Shown piece by piece: positions 29,930 to 40,004 of a DNA stretch of 64,000 bases. The DNA is from Idiomarina aminovorans (lineage in GTDB: Bacteria; Pseudomonadota; Gammaproteobacteria; Enterobacterales; Alteromonadaceae): contig NZ_JAKNDA010000001.1 of NCBI RefSeq assembly GCF_023155095.1, forward strand, positions 496,001 through 560,000. The letters are read 5' to 3'. Each line of letters begins with the position of its first letter. Within the stretch, counting starts at the first letter, position 1. A program made the translations under genes and the position numbers. The notes under the pieces are model-generated. The model saw only the letters and a list, made by a program, of their open reading frames with translations. It was not told the origin of the DNA and did no database searches.

Positions 29930-30964
29930 ATGAAAAAACTCTATTTATCTGTGTTACTTACCGCTGCTGCGTTTGGATCGATAACGCCAGCGCATGCTGA
30001 TGATCACAATGGCGACTACGCGATGGCTATTCATGGTGGTGCGGGCACTATTACTCGCGCGAACTTAACCGCCGAACAAGAGCAGGCTTATAAAGATAAG
30101 CTAACAGAAGCTTTGGAAGCCGGACGTAAGGTTTTGAAAGAAGGCGGCGACAGCACCACTGCCGTTATTGCCGCTATTCAGGTAATGGAAGCATCACCGC
30201 TGTTTAACTCCGGCAAAGGCGCGGTGTATACCTGGAACGGTGAACATGAGCTGGATGCGTCATTAATGGAAGGTTTAAACCAGAATGCCGGCGCTGTGGC
30301 TGGCGTGAAAACGGTAAAAAGCCCAATTGAATTAGCCCGCAAAGTGATGGAAGAATCTGTGCATGTGATGCTAAGTGGTGAAGGCGCCGAGCAGTTCTCC
30401 CGCCAGCAGGGGCTGGAGCAATTGGATAACAGTTACTTTAATACCGAGCACCGTTATCAGCAGCTGCAAAAAGCGAAAGAAACCATTAATAAAAGTGAAC
30501 AAGCGGAGCAGCAGGCCTGGGAATATCTCGACTTGGATTACAAATATGGCACTGTCGGTGCTGTAGCGGTTGATAAGAATGGTTTATTAAGCGCGGGTAC
30601 ATCAACCGGCGGCATGACAGCCAAACGTTATGGTAGAATAGGTGATTCCCCCATTATTGGTGCCGGCACCTGGGCCGACAATGAGAGTTGCGCCGTTTCG
30701 GCAACCGGGCATGGCGAATACTTTATTCGTTTTCATGTGGCTGCCGATATCTGCTCGCGGGTAAAACACCAAGGTCTCTCGGTGAGTGAAGCCGGCGATG
30801 AAGTGATTCACGGTGTGCTAGAGCAGGCGGGTGGTACCGGGGGGGTTATTATTATTGATGCAGACGGCAATATCGCCATGCCATTTAACACCGAGGGCAT
30901 GTACCGCGGCTACTTTAAGGGTCAGGGAAAAGCAGAAATTGCTATTTATAACGAGGATGAATAA
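29930..30964 (+). CDS. Periplasmic isoaspartyl peptidase / L-asparaginase (Ntn hydrolase, plant-type)
   Basis: 344 residues from ATG 29930, with GAGG just upstream. A signal peptide is visible (MKKLYLSVLLTAAAFGSITPAHA). The mature enzyme has 'MAIHGGAGTI', and the autocleavage/nucleophile Thr208 in 'GTVGAVAVD', followed by 'GTSTGGMTAKRYGRIGDSPIIGAGTWAD' and 'GTGGVIIIDADG', all typical of the family. It cuts isoaspartyl dipeptides or asparagine. A start further upstream would bury the signal. Confidence 0.9.
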   Translation: MKKLYLSVLLTAAAFGSITPAHADDHNGDYAMAIHGGAGTITRANLTAEQEQAYKDKLTEALEAGRKVLKEGGDSTTAVIAAIQVMEASPLFNSGKGAVYTWNGEHELDASLMEGLNQNAGAVAGVKTVKSPIELARKVMEESVHVMLSGEGAEQFSRQQGLEQLDNSYFNTEHRYQQLQKAKETINKSEQAEQQAWEYLDLDYKYGTVGAVAVDKNGLLSAGTSTGGMTAKRYGRIGDSPIIGAGTWADNESCAVSATGHGEYFIRFHVAADICSRVKHQGLSVSEAGDEVIHGVLEQAGGTGGVIIIDADGNIAMPFNTEGMYRGYFKGQGKAEIAIYNEDE

Positions 30965-30975
30965 GTTCGGAGTCT

Positions 30976-33900
30976 ATGAGTCGTCAAAAATCGCAGGATA
31001 AATCACAAAGTAGTCCTTTAGTTGATAAGTTTGAGTCAAAATTAGAGCAATGTACTACCCAACAGACTGCGCTTTTGCGCGGTCGTTTGCGTGGTCTGAG
31101 CAAAATTAAAAACGAACAACGACAGCAACAAGTGCTGGAGCGAATCGTTGCCGACATTGAAACAGCTCAACTGGCGTATTTAGAACGCCAGCAACAAAGC
31201 TTTGATATTAGCTACCCGGAAGAGTTGCCGGTTGCCCAGCAGCGCGGTGATATTAAAAAAGCCATTGAGCAAAATCAGGTGGTGGTTATTGCCGGCGAAA
31301 CGGGTTCGGGTAAAACCACTCAGCTACCTAAAATGTTGCTGGAACTGGGCTACGGCCGCAAAGGCTCTATAGGTCATACTCAGCCCAGACGTTTAGCGGC
31401 ACGTAGTGTTGCGGTACGCATTGCCGAAGAACTAAAAGACCACGCCAAAAAGCAGGTGGGTTATAAAATCCGCTTTCAGGATGAAACTGCCCCCACCACA
31501 GCAATAAAACTGATGACCGATGGTATGTTGCTGTCGGAGCTGCAGCAAGACCCGTTATTACTGCAGTACGACGCCATTATTATTGATGAAGCCCACGAGC
31601 GCAGCCTGAATATCGACTTTTTGCTGGGCGTGCTGCACACGCTATTGCCTAAACGTCGCGACCTTAAAGTGGTTATTACTTCCGCAACCATTGAAACTGA
31701 GCGTTTTTCAAAGCATTTTCACGATGCGCCGGTACTGACGGTAACCGGCCGCACGTATCCGGTGGAAGTCCGTTACCAGCCGCCAAAACAAGAGAGTAAA
31801 GCAACCGACGCTGATATTTTACAGGGGGTTTGCGATGCCGTTGAAGAGCTGCAGCGTGAAAGTGAAGGCGATATTCTGATATTCGCGAGCGGCGAGCGGG
31901 AAATTCGCGATTACGCGGAAGCTATTGGCGATCTGCAACTGCGTAATACTGAGATTCTGCCACTGTATGCGCGTTTATCATCGCATGAACAAAATCGAGT
32001 GTTCCAGACGCACAGCCAGCGCCGGGTTGTTATTGCCACCAATGTTGCTGAAACCTCGTTAACCGTTCCGGGCATACGTTTTGTGGTTGATCCGGGAACC
32101 GTTCGGATGAGTCGTTACAGTTACCGAACCAAAGTGCAGCGGCTGCCCATTGAGCCTATTTCACAAGCCAGTGCAAACCAGAGAAAAGGTCGTTGCGGTC
32201 GTATAGGCCCGGGCATTTGTATTCGTTTATACAGCGAAGAGGACTTTCTACAGCGTCCGGAATATACCGACCCTGAAATACTTCGTACTAATTTAGCGGC
32301 AGTTATACTGCAAATGTCGGCATTGCGACTTGGCGATATTCGGCAATTCCCTTTTGTGCAAAAGCCCGATGAGCGCTTTGTTAAGGACGGCCTGAACTTA
32401 CTGGAAGAGCTGCATGCAATTAGGCCGGGACGTAAAAATCAACAACCGCAATTAACCGATACCGGACGGCAATTGTCGCGACTGCCTCTGGACCCGAGGT
32501 TAGCCAGAATGGTCATAGCCGGACAGCAATATGGCTGTGTTCGCGAAATGCTGATAATTACCGCCGCCCTAAGTATTCAGGATCCACGCGAGCGGCCACA
32601 CGATGCCCAGCAAAAAGCGGACGAATGGCATCAACGTTTTCGTGATAAAAGCTCCGACTTTATGGGCTTTCTGAACCTGTGGAATTACGTAAAAGAGCAA
32701 CAAAAAGCGTTGTCCGGGAACCAGTTCCGTAAGCAAATGGGGCGTGAGTTTATTCACTTTATGCGCTTGCGTGAATGGCAGGATATATACACTCAAAGTC
32801 GGCAAACCGTTCGGGAAATGGGGTTATCCATTAACGAAGAAGCTGCCACCTTTGAACAAGTGCACCGGGCTCTAATTACGGGGTTATTGTCCCAGGTTGG
32901 TTTTAAAGAAGACCGACATGAATACCAGGGCACGCGCCAGACGCGGTTTCATATTTTTCCGGGGTCAGGATTGTTTGGTAAACCGCCCAAGTGGGTTGTG
33001 ACTGCTGAACTGGCTGAAACCTCAAAATTATACGCACGCATTAATGCGGATATTGATCCTCTGTGGATAGAAGAAGCGGCTCCGCACTTAGTTAAAAAGC
33101 AATATCTTGAGCCGCATTTTGAAAAGAAGCAAGGCAGTGTTATTGCCGATGAGCAAGTGACTCTGCTAGGTCTTATTCTGGTTCCAAGACGACGCGTGCA
33201 GTATGGGCCTGTCGTACCGGTAAAAGCACGGGAAATTTTCATTCGCGAAGGTCTGGTTAACTCCCAGTTAACGCGCAAGTTACCTTTTATTCAACACAAC
33301 TTGAAATTAATTAAAGATATTCAGGCGTTGGAAGCTAAGTCACGACGTCGGGATATTCTTGTTGATGAAGAGGTACTGTTTGAAGCGTACGAACGAGTCA
33401 TACCCGATGGAATATATAATGAAAAGTTATTAGCGGGCTGGTGGCATAAAGCGGCAAAGAAAGAACCCAAGCTACTATTCTTTGAACGTGAAGATTTAAT
33501 TGCCGGTGAAACCGAGCATATTACAGAGAATGAATACCCTGAGTTTTGGCGACAGGGAAATTTACGACTGCCATTAAGCTACCACTTTGAGCCTAACGCA
33601 GAAGACGATGGTGTCAGTGTGAATATTCAGCTGGGTATTCTGAACCAGGTGAAGCCGGAGGGCTTTGACTGGCATATTCCTGCGTTGCGAGAGGAGCGTA
33701 TTGCGCATTTAATTAAGTCTTTACCAAAAGCGTTACGCCGCAACTTTGTGCCGGCGCCTAATTTCGCTGGCGCTATTATTGCTGACATTGAACCGTTGGA
33801 AGGGCGTTTGCCCGATGCCATGGCACACAAGCTGCGACGTATGACAGGTGTCACCGTTCCTGAAGATAGCTGGGACGAGACTTCGTTGCCGGTTCATTTA

Positions 33901-34905
33901 AGAATGAACTTTAAAATTTTTGATGGAAAAAAGCTGGTGAGTCAAGGACGTGATTTACGAAGTCTGCAGCAACAGCTATCCGGTAAAGTGCAGCAGCGCC
34001 TTGAGAAAACAGCAGGCGATGACATTAGTCGCGAACACGTTGATAACTGGGATTTCGATGATTTGCCTGAAGTGCTCACCGAGCGTCAGCAAGGTTTTGA
34101 GCTTAAGGCTTATCCCGGTTTAATAGACAAAGGTAACGGTGGGGTTGCGCTGCAGTTATTTGATAACCCGGAGCAGGCGAAAAAACATCATAAAACCGGT
34201 GTGCGAGAGTTGCTGCTGCAGCAAATACCATCGCCAATTAATCATTTGCAGAAGTCACTGTCGAACAAAGCTAAGTTGGCTCTTTATTTTAACCCCTGGG
34301 GCAAAGTCGATGCCTTAATCGAAGATTGCATAGCGGCGGCAGTAGACGCTCTGATTCAGGAACAAATAGAGCAGGGCAATGAGCTGAGGAAACAACAGGG
34401 CTTTGAACAGCTGAAAGACATTGTGCGGGCTCATTTGAATGAACGTGTCGAGCAGATTGCGCTGGAGGTTGAGCAATGTCTGTTGCTCTCGCAGCAAATT
34501 AGAAAATCTTTAAAAGGCAAAATTCCGTTGGAGCAAATTCAGTCGCGGGGCGATATTCAGGATCAACTGGATAATTTAGTCTTTGCCGGGTTTGTATCCG
34601 CCTTTGGTGGCCAAAGGCTGGGTGACATAGTGCGTTATTTAAAAGCTATTCAACGCCGTTTGGAAAAACTGCCGGTCGACCCGAATAAAGACCGTTTAAT
34701 GACTTTGACCTTGGCGAACCTTGAAGAACAGTATAAAGCTGTGATTAAAGCTTATGAAAATAAAGGTTCTGTAATACCTGACGAGGCTGCTGAAATTCGC
34801 TGGATGATTGAAGAGTTGCGGGTGTCGTTTTTTGCTCAAACCCTGGGGACAAAATATCCGGTGTCTGACAAACGGGTGAAACAAGCAATAGGGGCAGCTA
34901 AATAG
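30976..34905 (+). CDS. hrpA: ATP-dependent RNA helicase HrpA
   Basis: 1309 residues, close to the E. coli protein. DEAH-box helicase: Walker A 'GETGSGKTT' at 107-115, DEAH at 204-207, then 'TSATIE', 'QRKGRCGRIGPGICIRLY', helicase-associated and OB-fold regions, and a C-terminal DUF3418-type part. HrpA acts in mRNA processing and ribosome rescue in enterics. It follows the asparaginase gene by 11 bp. Confidence 0.96.
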   Translation: MSRQKSQDKSQSSPLVDKFESKLEQCTTQQTALLRGRLRGLSKIKNEQRQQQVLERIVADIETAQLAYLERQQQSFDISYPEELPVAQQRGDIKKAIEQNQVVVIAGETGSGKTTQLPKMLLELGYGRKGSIGHTQPRRLAARSVAVRIAEELKDHAKKQVGYKIRFQDETAPTTAIKLMTDGMLLSELQQDPLLLQYDAIIIDEAHERSLNIDFLLGVLHTLLPKRRDLKVVITSATIETERFSKHFHDAPVLTVTGRTYPVEVRYQPPKQESKATDADILQGVCDAVEELQRESEGDILIFASGEREIRDYAEAIGDLQLRNTEILPLYARLSSHEQNRVFQTHSQRRVVIATNVAETSLTVPGIRFVVDPGTVRMSRYSYRTKVQRLPIEPISQASANQRKGRCGRIGPGICIRLYSEEDFLQRPEYTDPEILRTNLAAVILQMSALRLGDIRQFPFVQKPDERFVKDGLNLLEELHAIRPGRKNQQPQLTDTGRQLSRLPLDPRLARMVIAGQQYGCVREMLIITAALSIQDPRERPHDAQQKADEWHQRFRDKSSDFMGFLNLWNYVKEQQKALSGNQFRKQMGREFIHFMRLREWQDIYTQSRQTVREMGLSINEEAATFEQVHRALITGLLSQVGFKEDRHEYQGTRQTRFHIFPGSGLFGKPPKWVVTAELAETSKLYARINADIDPLWIEEAAPHLVKKQYLEPHFEKKQGSVIADEQVTLLGLILVPRRRVQYGPVVPVKAREIFIREGLVNSQLTRKLPFIQHNLKLIKDIQALEAKSRRRDILVDEEVLFEAYERVIPDGIYNEKLLAGWWHKAAKKEPKLLFFEREDLIAGETEHITENEYPEFWRQGNLRLPLSYHFEPNAEDDGVSVNIQLGILNQVKPEGFDWHIPALREERIAHLIKSLPKALRRNFVPAPNFAGAIIADIEPLEGRLPDAMAHKLRRMTGVTVPEDSWDETSLPVHLRMNFKIFDGKKLVSQGRDLRSLQQQLSGKVQQRLEKTAGDDISREHVDNWDFDDLPEVLTERQQGFELKAYPGLIDKGNGGVALQLFDNPEQAKKHHKTGVRELLLQQIPSPINHLQKSLSNKAKLALYFNPWGKVDALIEDCIAAAVDALIQEQIEQGNELRKQQGFEQLKDIVRAHLNERVEQIALEVEQCLLLSQQIRKSLKGKIPLEQIQSRGDIQDQLDNLVFAGFVSAFGGQRLGDIVRYLKAIQRRLEKLPVDPNKDRLMTLTLANLEEQYKAVIKAYENKGSVIPDEAAEIRWMIEELRVSFFAQTLGTKYPVSDKRVKQAIGAAK

Positions 34906-34912
34906 CCGCCCC
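34891..34912. terminator. Weak possible terminator between hrpA and grxA
   Basis: GGGGC-A-GCTA-AA-TAGC-C-GCCCC is a near-perfect inverted repeat spanning the hrpA stop codon, between convergent genes. The loop is tiny and the T-run is poor, so function is doubtful. Confidence 0.25.
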
Positions 34913-34933
34913 TTAAGTCATTTAAACCATAAA

Positions 34934-35200
34934 TTACGCGGTATAAAGCCCTAAATTTTCTTTTGCATAAGCTTCAAATTCAGTGAATCCGCCAACGTGT
35001 TGTTCGTCGACAAAAATCTGAGGAACGGTTTGTACGGGTTTACCGACTGTTTTCTCTAAGTCCGCTTTGCTAATACCTTCGGCTTGAATATCAACATAAC
35101 GATAATCAAAATCCTCTTTATCGGCTTTTAATTTATCGGCCACTTCAACTGCGCGAACACAAAATGGGCAACCAGGGCGCCCGAAAATTACTGTAAACAT
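34934..35200 (-). CDS. grxA: Glutaredoxin, GrxA-like
   Basis: 88 residues with the active-site CPFC (C11-C14 in 'GRPGCPFCVRAVEVADKL') and the 'TVPQIFVDEQHVGGFTEF' glutathione-binding strand of GrxA. GrxA reduces ribonucleotide reductase, and the reductase operon lies next to it on the same strand, which fits. Confidence 0.93.
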   Translation of the reverse strand: MFTVIFGRPGCPFCVRAVEVADKLKADKEDFDYRYVDIQAEGISKADLEKTVGKPVQTVPQIFVDEQHVGGFTEFEAYAKENLGLYTA

Positions 35201-35300
35201 GAAATACCTCTTCTTAAAAGTTTATGTCTCTATTATCCAGATTTTGCCGGTGGTTAACAATTAATCTGTACGATGAGCTCAATTGATTTAATGAATGATA

Positions 35301-35561
35301 CTAATGGTCAAGATCCAAATCTGACTCGGGGACACAGCAGCAGGGCAGAATGTCGCCTTTTCTGACATAGGCGAGAGGCTCTGTGGTATAACGCACCTTG
35401 CCTGATTTTAAGGTGCTGCGACAGGCACCACAAAAGCCACTACGGCAATGATAGTTCATTTCTAACTGATGTTTTTCTAAGGCTTCGAGTAAGGTGCCTT
35501 CAGTCGCATCAACAGCAAGCTCAGGCCCGCCGTTGACTTTGACTTTAAAGGTATTGGTCAT
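35301..35561 (-). CDS. 2Fe-2S ferredoxin, YfaE-like (diferric-tyrosyl radical maintenance)
   Basis: 86 residues with the plant-type cluster motif: C39, C44 and C47 in 'HCRSGFCGACRSTL', and C74-C76 in 'LPCCCVPES'. The gene follows nrdB by 3 bp on the same strand, the classic nrdA-nrdB-yfaE order. YfaE reactivates the NrdB diiron-tyrosyl cofactor. Confidence 0.93.
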   Translation of the reverse strand: MTNTFKVKVNGGPELAVDATEGTLLEALEKHQLEMNYHCRSGFCGACRSTLKSGKVRYTTEPLAYVRKGDILPCCCVPESDLDLDH

Positions 35562-35564
35562 AGC

Positions 35565-36698
35565 TTAGAGATCAAAGTCCCCAAGGTCGGAAGCATTGAC
35601 TTCGCTGTCTATCTGACCTACAAGATAAGAGGTGATCTCTGATTCTTGAGGCGCGACCTGAACGTTGTCAGATACCAGGTATTTGTTCATCCACGGTAGT
35701 GGGTTAGAGCGCTGGTTTTCGAAGGGCGCGTCAAAGCCAATAGCCTGCATGCGCAAGTTAGCAATGTATTCCACGTACTGACAAAGCATGCTTTCGTTAA
35801 GACCAATCATGGAACCGTCTTTAAACAGGTAATGTGCCCACTGCTTTTCCTGCTTCACTGCGGTCATGAATATTTCATAGGCTTCATCACGCAACTCCTC
35901 GGCAATTTCTTTCATTTCCGGGTCGTCTTCGCCGTACTGCCATAAGTTTAGAATGTGCTGAGTGGAGGTTAAGTGGACGTTCTCATCACGGGCAATCAGT
36001 TTGATGATTTTTGCGTTACCTTCCATTAATTCCCGTTCTGCAAAAGCGAAGGTACAGGCAAAACTCACATAAAAACGAATGGCTTCCAGCGCATTAACTG
36101 AATTAATGCATAAAAACAGCTTTTTCTTAATTTCCCGCTTGGTAATCGTATGGGTTTCCCCGTCAATGACCACATCGCCCTCACCATGGGTTTGCAACAG
36201 CTGAGTGTAAAAAATCAGATCGTCGTAATATTGAGAAATATCATTTGCACGAATTTTAATTTGCTCGTTAATAACGATGTCTTCAAACACTTCACTCGGG
36301 TCACTAAACAGGTTCCGCAGTATGTGTGTGTACGAACGTGAATGAATGGTTTCAAAGAACGACCAGGTCTCTATCCAGGTTTCTAATTCAGGCAGTGAAA
36401 CAATCGGCAATAGCGCGATATTCGGCGAACGCCCCTGAATTGAATCTAACAGCGTTTGATACTTCAGGTTAGAAATAAATACGTGTTTTTCACTGGCGGT
36501 CAGTTTATCAAAGTCGATGCGGTCCCGACTGACATCAATTTCTTCAGGCCGCCAGAAGAAGCTGATTTGTTTCTCAATCAGTTTCTCAAAAATACTGTGT
36601 TTTTGCTGGTCGTAGCGAGCAACGTTAACGGAGTTGCCCAAAAACATGGGCTCTGTTAACGGATTGTTTTGCTCTTGATTAAACGTCGAGTAGGACAT
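35565..36698 (-). CDS. nrdB: Class Ia ribonucleotide reductase, beta subunit
   Basis: 377 residues, with the diiron ligands' family segments '[18 protein letters not shown]' (including the radical tyrosine) and '[27 protein letters not shown]'. It forms the a2b2 enzyme with NrdA and holds the tyrosyl radical. It lies 18 bp downstream of nrdA. Confidence 0.97.
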   Translation of the reverse strand: MSYSTFNQEQNNPLTEPMFLGNSVNVARYDQQKHSIFEKLIEKQISFFWRPEEIDVSRDRIDFDKLTASEKHVFISNLKYQTLLDSIQGRSPNIALLPIVSLPELETWIETWSFFETIHSRSYTHILRNLFSDPSEVFEDIVINEQIKIRANDISQYYDDLIFYTQLLQTHGEGDVVIDGETHTITKREIKKKLFLCINSVNALEAIRFYVSFACTFAFAERELMEGNAKIIKLIARDENVHLTSTQHILNLWQYGEDDPEMKEIAEELRDEAYEIFMTAVKQEKQWAHYLFKDGSMIGLNESMLCQYVEYIANLRMQAIGFDAPFENQRSNPLPWMNKYLVSDNVQVAPQESEITSYLVGQIDSEVNASDLGDFDL

Positions 36699-36716
36699 TG
36701 GGTAAAATCCTTCTTA

Positions 36717-39047
36717 TTAAATTTTACAGGCACCGCCGGCACAATCGTCATCGTCTTCAATGATCACTTCTGTCGGTTGAGCTTCAGGTTTATCGGCACG
36801 TTGGCGTGCAACAATGTCGGATTGGTTATCCGCAGCACCGTCACGGGTGTTATGGTAGTAAAGTGTTTTTACCCCAAGCTTATAGGCTGTCAATAAGTCC
36901 TGCAGAAGCTGCTTCATTGGTACTTTACCGGCGTCGAATTTGTTGGGATCGTAATTGGTATTAGCAGAAATTGTCTGGTCAACAAACTTTTGCATAATAC
37001 CAACCAGTTCCAGATACCCTTTATTGCTCGGAATTTGCCACAACAGCTCATATTTGTCTTTTAAGTTCTCGTAATCGGGAATAACTTGTTTGGTGACGCC
37101 GTCTTTTGAGGACTTAATGCTGACGAAACCACGAGGCGGCTCAATACCATTGGTCGCGTTAGATATTTGAGACGACGTTTCTGACGGCATTAACGCCGAT
37201 AAGGTTGAGTTACGCATACCGTGCTGTTTGATGTCCGCACGGAGCTTGTCCCAATCCAGATGCAGTGGTTCGTCACAGACCTTATCCAAATCTTTTTTGT
37301 AGGTATCGGTTGGCATAATGCCCTGAGAGTAAGTGGTCTCGTTAAATTTAGGACAAGCCCCTTTCTCTTTGGCCAGGTTCATTGAGGCCTGCATCAGGTA
37401 ATACTGTATGGCTTCGAAAGTCTGGTGCACCAGACCATTAGCAGAACCATCTGAATACTTAACACCATGTTTGGCTAAGTAGTAAGCAAAGTTAATAACA
37501 CCAATACCCAAAGTACGGCGGTTCATGGTGGCATTGTATGCTGCCGGAACCGGGTATTCCTGATAGTCCAGCAGGCTGTCCAGAGCGCGAACAGCCAGGT
37601 CTGCCAGGTTTTCAAACTCACTCAGATTCTCAATTTTACCTAAATTAAACGCCGACAGCGTGCAAAGTGCAATTTCACCTTCTTCGTCATTTACGTGGCT
37701 GAGTGGCTTAGTCGGTAATGCAATTTCAAGGCACAGGTTGCTTTGGCGAATTGGCGCAACTTTCGAGTCAAACGGGCTGTGTGTATTGCAGTGGTCAACG
37801 TTCTGCACATAAATACGCCCTGTGCTGGCTCGCTCCTGCATAAACAGACCGAACAGCTCTATGGCTTTAATCCGTTTTTTACGAATGCTTTCGTCCTGCT
37901 CATATTGAAGGTACAAGCGTTCAAATTCGTCCTGGTCTTCAAAGTAAGCGTCATACAGCCCGGGTACGTCGGATGGACTGAATAACGTAATGTAATCATC
38001 TTTAATCAGGCGCTGGTACATAGTGCGGTTGAACTGTACACCATAATCCAAATGACGAACCCGGTTTTCTTCAACACCACGGTTGTTCTTCAATACCAGT
38101 AAGCTTTCCACTTCCAGATGCCAAAGCGGGTAGAACAAGGTTGCCGCGCCACCACGAACACCGCCTTGAGAGCAGCTTTTAACCGCTGTCTGGAAGTATT
38201 TATAAAATGGAATACAACCGGTATGAAAGGCTTCGCCGTTACGGATAGGGCTGCCTAATGCACGAATACGCCCAGCGTTAATGCCAATGCCAGCGCGCTG
38301 CGACACATATTTTACAATAGCGCTGGCGGTGGCATTAATAGAGTCCAGGCTGTCGCCGGCTTCAATTAAGACACAGGAACTAAATTGACGGGTCGGCGTA
38401 CGCACACCTGACATAATCGGGGTTGGCAGAGAAATTTTAAATTCCGAAGTCGCATCGTAGAAACGCTTAATGTAGTCCATGCGAGTGCTTTTCGGGTAAT
38501 CCGAAAACAAACAGGCGGCCACTAAAATGTATAAGAACTGTGCACTCTCGTAAATGTCACCGGTGACCCGGTTTTGAACTAAGTACTTGTTTTCCAGTTG
38601 TTTAACCGCGGCATAAGAGAAATTCATGTCACGCCAGTGGTCGACCAGTTCGTCCATTTGGTCGAATTCTTCGTCACTGTAGTCGTCCAGCAGGTGCTCA
38701 TCGTAGCGATGCTCTGCGACCATTTTTTTCACATGGTCGTAGAGGCGTGGCGGTTCAAATTTACCGTAAGCGCGTTTGCGCAGATGGAATACCGCCAGAC
38801 GTGCAGCCATGTATTGATAGTCGGGTGCCTCTTCTGAAATAAGGTCGGCCGCTGCTTTAATAATGGTCTCATGGATGTCTTCTGTCTTGATGCCATCATA
38901 AAACTGAATGTGAGATTTAATTTCTACCTGAGAAGCCGAGACATTATTCAGTCCTTCGGCAGCCCACATAATAACCCGGTGAATTTTATCGAGGTTTAGC
39001 GGTTCGCGTTCGCCGCTGCGTTTGGTGACATAAAGTTGCTCGTTCAT
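36717..39047 (-). CDS. nrdA: Class Ia ribonucleotide reductase, alpha subunit
   Basis: 776 residues. An N-terminal ATP-cone ('KRSGEREPLNLDKIHRVIMW') is followed by the active-site segments 'FSSCVLIEAGDSLDSI' and 'NLCLEIALPTKPL', 'EIALCTLSAFNLG', and the redox tail 'CAGGACKI'. It makes deoxynucleotides. Two NrdR-like boxes lie upstream. Confidence 0.98.
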   Translation of the reverse strand: MNEQLYVTKRSGEREPLNLDKIHRVIMWAAEGLNNVSASQVEIKSHIQFYDGIKTEDIHETIIKAAADLISEEAPDYQYMAARLAVFHLRKRAYGKFEPPRLYDHVKKMVAEHRYDEHLLDDYSDEEFDQMDELVDHWRDMNFSYAAVKQLENKYLVQNRVTGDIYESAQFLYILVAACLFSDYPKSTRMDYIKRFYDATSEFKISLPTPIMSGVRTPTRQFSSCVLIEAGDSLDSINATASAIVKYVSQRAGIGINAGRIRALGSPIRNGEAFHTGCIPFYKYFQTAVKSCSQGGVRGGAATLFYPLWHLEVESLLVLKNNRGVEENRVRHLDYGVQFNRTMYQRLIKDDYITLFSPSDVPGLYDAYFEDQDEFERLYLQYEQDESIRKKRIKAIELFGLFMQERASTGRIYVQNVDHCNTHSPFDSKVAPIRQSNLCLEIALPTKPLSHVNDEEGEIALCTLSAFNLGKIENLSEFENLADLAVRALDSLLDYQEYPVPAAYNATMNRRTLGIGVINFAYYLAKHGVKYSDGSANGLVHQTFEAIQYYLMQASMNLAKEKGACPKFNETTYSQGIMPTDTYKKDLDKVCDEPLHLDWDKLRADIKQHGMRNSTLSALMPSETSSQISNATNGIEPPRGFVSIKSSKDGVTKQVIPDYENLKDKYELLWQIPSNKGYLELVGIMQKFVDQTISANTNYDPNKFDAGKVPMKQLLQDLLTAYKLGVKTLYYHNTRDGAADNQSDIVARQRADKPEAQPTEVIIEDDDDCAGGACKI

Positions 39048-39085
39048 TTTGACCCGACTCTTAGCTTTTTGTTATAGGTTCGTAG

Positions 39086-39101
39086 GTACTATATATTGTG
39101 C
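39086..39101 (-). promoter_or_regulatory. NrdR box 1, upstream of nrdA
   Basis: GTACTATATATTGTGC, an imperfect palindrome matching the NrdR box pattern with a central TATA. It is 39 bp from the nrdA start. NrdR represses reductase operons when dATP is high. Confidence 0.72.
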
Positions 39102-39126
39102 TTATTACTTGTGTAGAGCGATATTT

Positions 39127-39142
39127 ACACAATATCTAGTGC
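39127..39142 (-). promoter_or_regulatory. NrdR box 2, upstream of nrdA
   Basis: ACACAATATCTAGTGC, a second NrdR-like site, 41 bp from the first (start to start), about four helical turns, which suits cooperative binding. Paired boxes are typical. The rest of the 39048-39317 gap shows no other clear gene; it is A/T-rich. Confidence 0.72.
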
Positions 39143-39317
39143 CTGTAGTGATAACCGTATGCTAGGTCTAACTGTCACTGTGATCAAGCTAATTTAACGG
39201 CAAAATAGGAATAATTTTGATTTAGAAATCTTGATTTTTTGTCAGCCTTTAACTGGCGCGAGTTTGAGGCAAACACTCGCTATATAATTTTTTTGTCTTT
39301 CAAAAGACATTTATAGA

Positions 39318-40001
39318 TCAAGAATTAGCGATAGCCGGCAACTCCAGCAGCGCTAACGGTGATGCAATATGGTAATCGGCTTGCCAACGCAGTGGTTGGT
39401 CTTCGTTACTTATATAACCGTATGCAGCAAGTACGGTAACCATCCCTGCATTTCTACCAGCTTCAATATCACGCTCAGCATCCCCAACATAAATACAGTC
39501 AGCGGGCTCTACACCCAGTTGCTCGGCGGCGTGGAAAAGAGGCTCAGGAGAGGGCTTGGCAACACTGAGAGTATCGCCGCTAACCACAACTTTAATGGCT
39601 TCAAATTCAGGGAAATGTGGCAATAACAAATGTGTCAGACGTTCAGGTTTATTAGTGACTATAGCAATTTTAAAAGATTTACGCTGTAACACCGCCAGCA
39701 GTTCCAAAACTCCCGGGTAGGGTTGTGTATGAGTGGCGATATTATTTTTATAAGCGCTAAGAAATGCATGCCTGAGTTCAGTTTCCCTGTGCGTGTCGTT
39801 GTCACCAAAGGCTAGTTTTAGTAACCCCCTTGAGCCATGGGAAGCTATAGGCGTAAAAACCTCGGCGTCGATGGCCGGGCGTTCATACTGTTCGCAGACG
39901 ATATTTAATGCGGCACCTAAATCGGGAGCGGTATCCAGTAAGGTGCCATCTAAGTCAAATAGGACCGCTTTTACCAGAGAGTCTCTATCGGTTGTTGTCA
40001 T
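39318..40001 (-). CDS. gph: Phosphoglycolate phosphatase
   Basis: 227 residues, HAD family: DxD in 'AVLFDLDGTLLDTAPDLGAAL', 'VVSGDTLSVAKPSPEPLFHAAEQLG', and 'IYVGDAERDIEAGRNAG'. It clears 2-phosphoglycolate from DNA repair. It is 3 bp downstream of ubiG on the same strand, as in many gammaproteobacteria. Confidence 0.9.
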   Translation of the reverse strand: MTTTDRDSLVKAVLFDLDGTLLDTAPDLGAALNIVCEQYERPAIDAEVFTPIASHGSRGLLKLAFGDNDTHRETELRHAFLSAYKNNIATHTQPYPGVLELLAVLQRKSFKIAIVTNKPERLTHLLLPHFPEFEAIKVVVSGDTLSVAKPSPEPLFHAAEQLGVEPADCIYVGDAERDIEAGRNAGMVTVLAAYGYISNEDQPLRWQADYHIASPLALLELPAIANS

Positions 40002-40004
40002 TGA

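Noticed and set aside
39298-39311. GTCTTTCAAAAGAC palindrome as gph terminator
   Set aside because: The T-run lies on the wrong side for the minus-strand gene and the stem is short.
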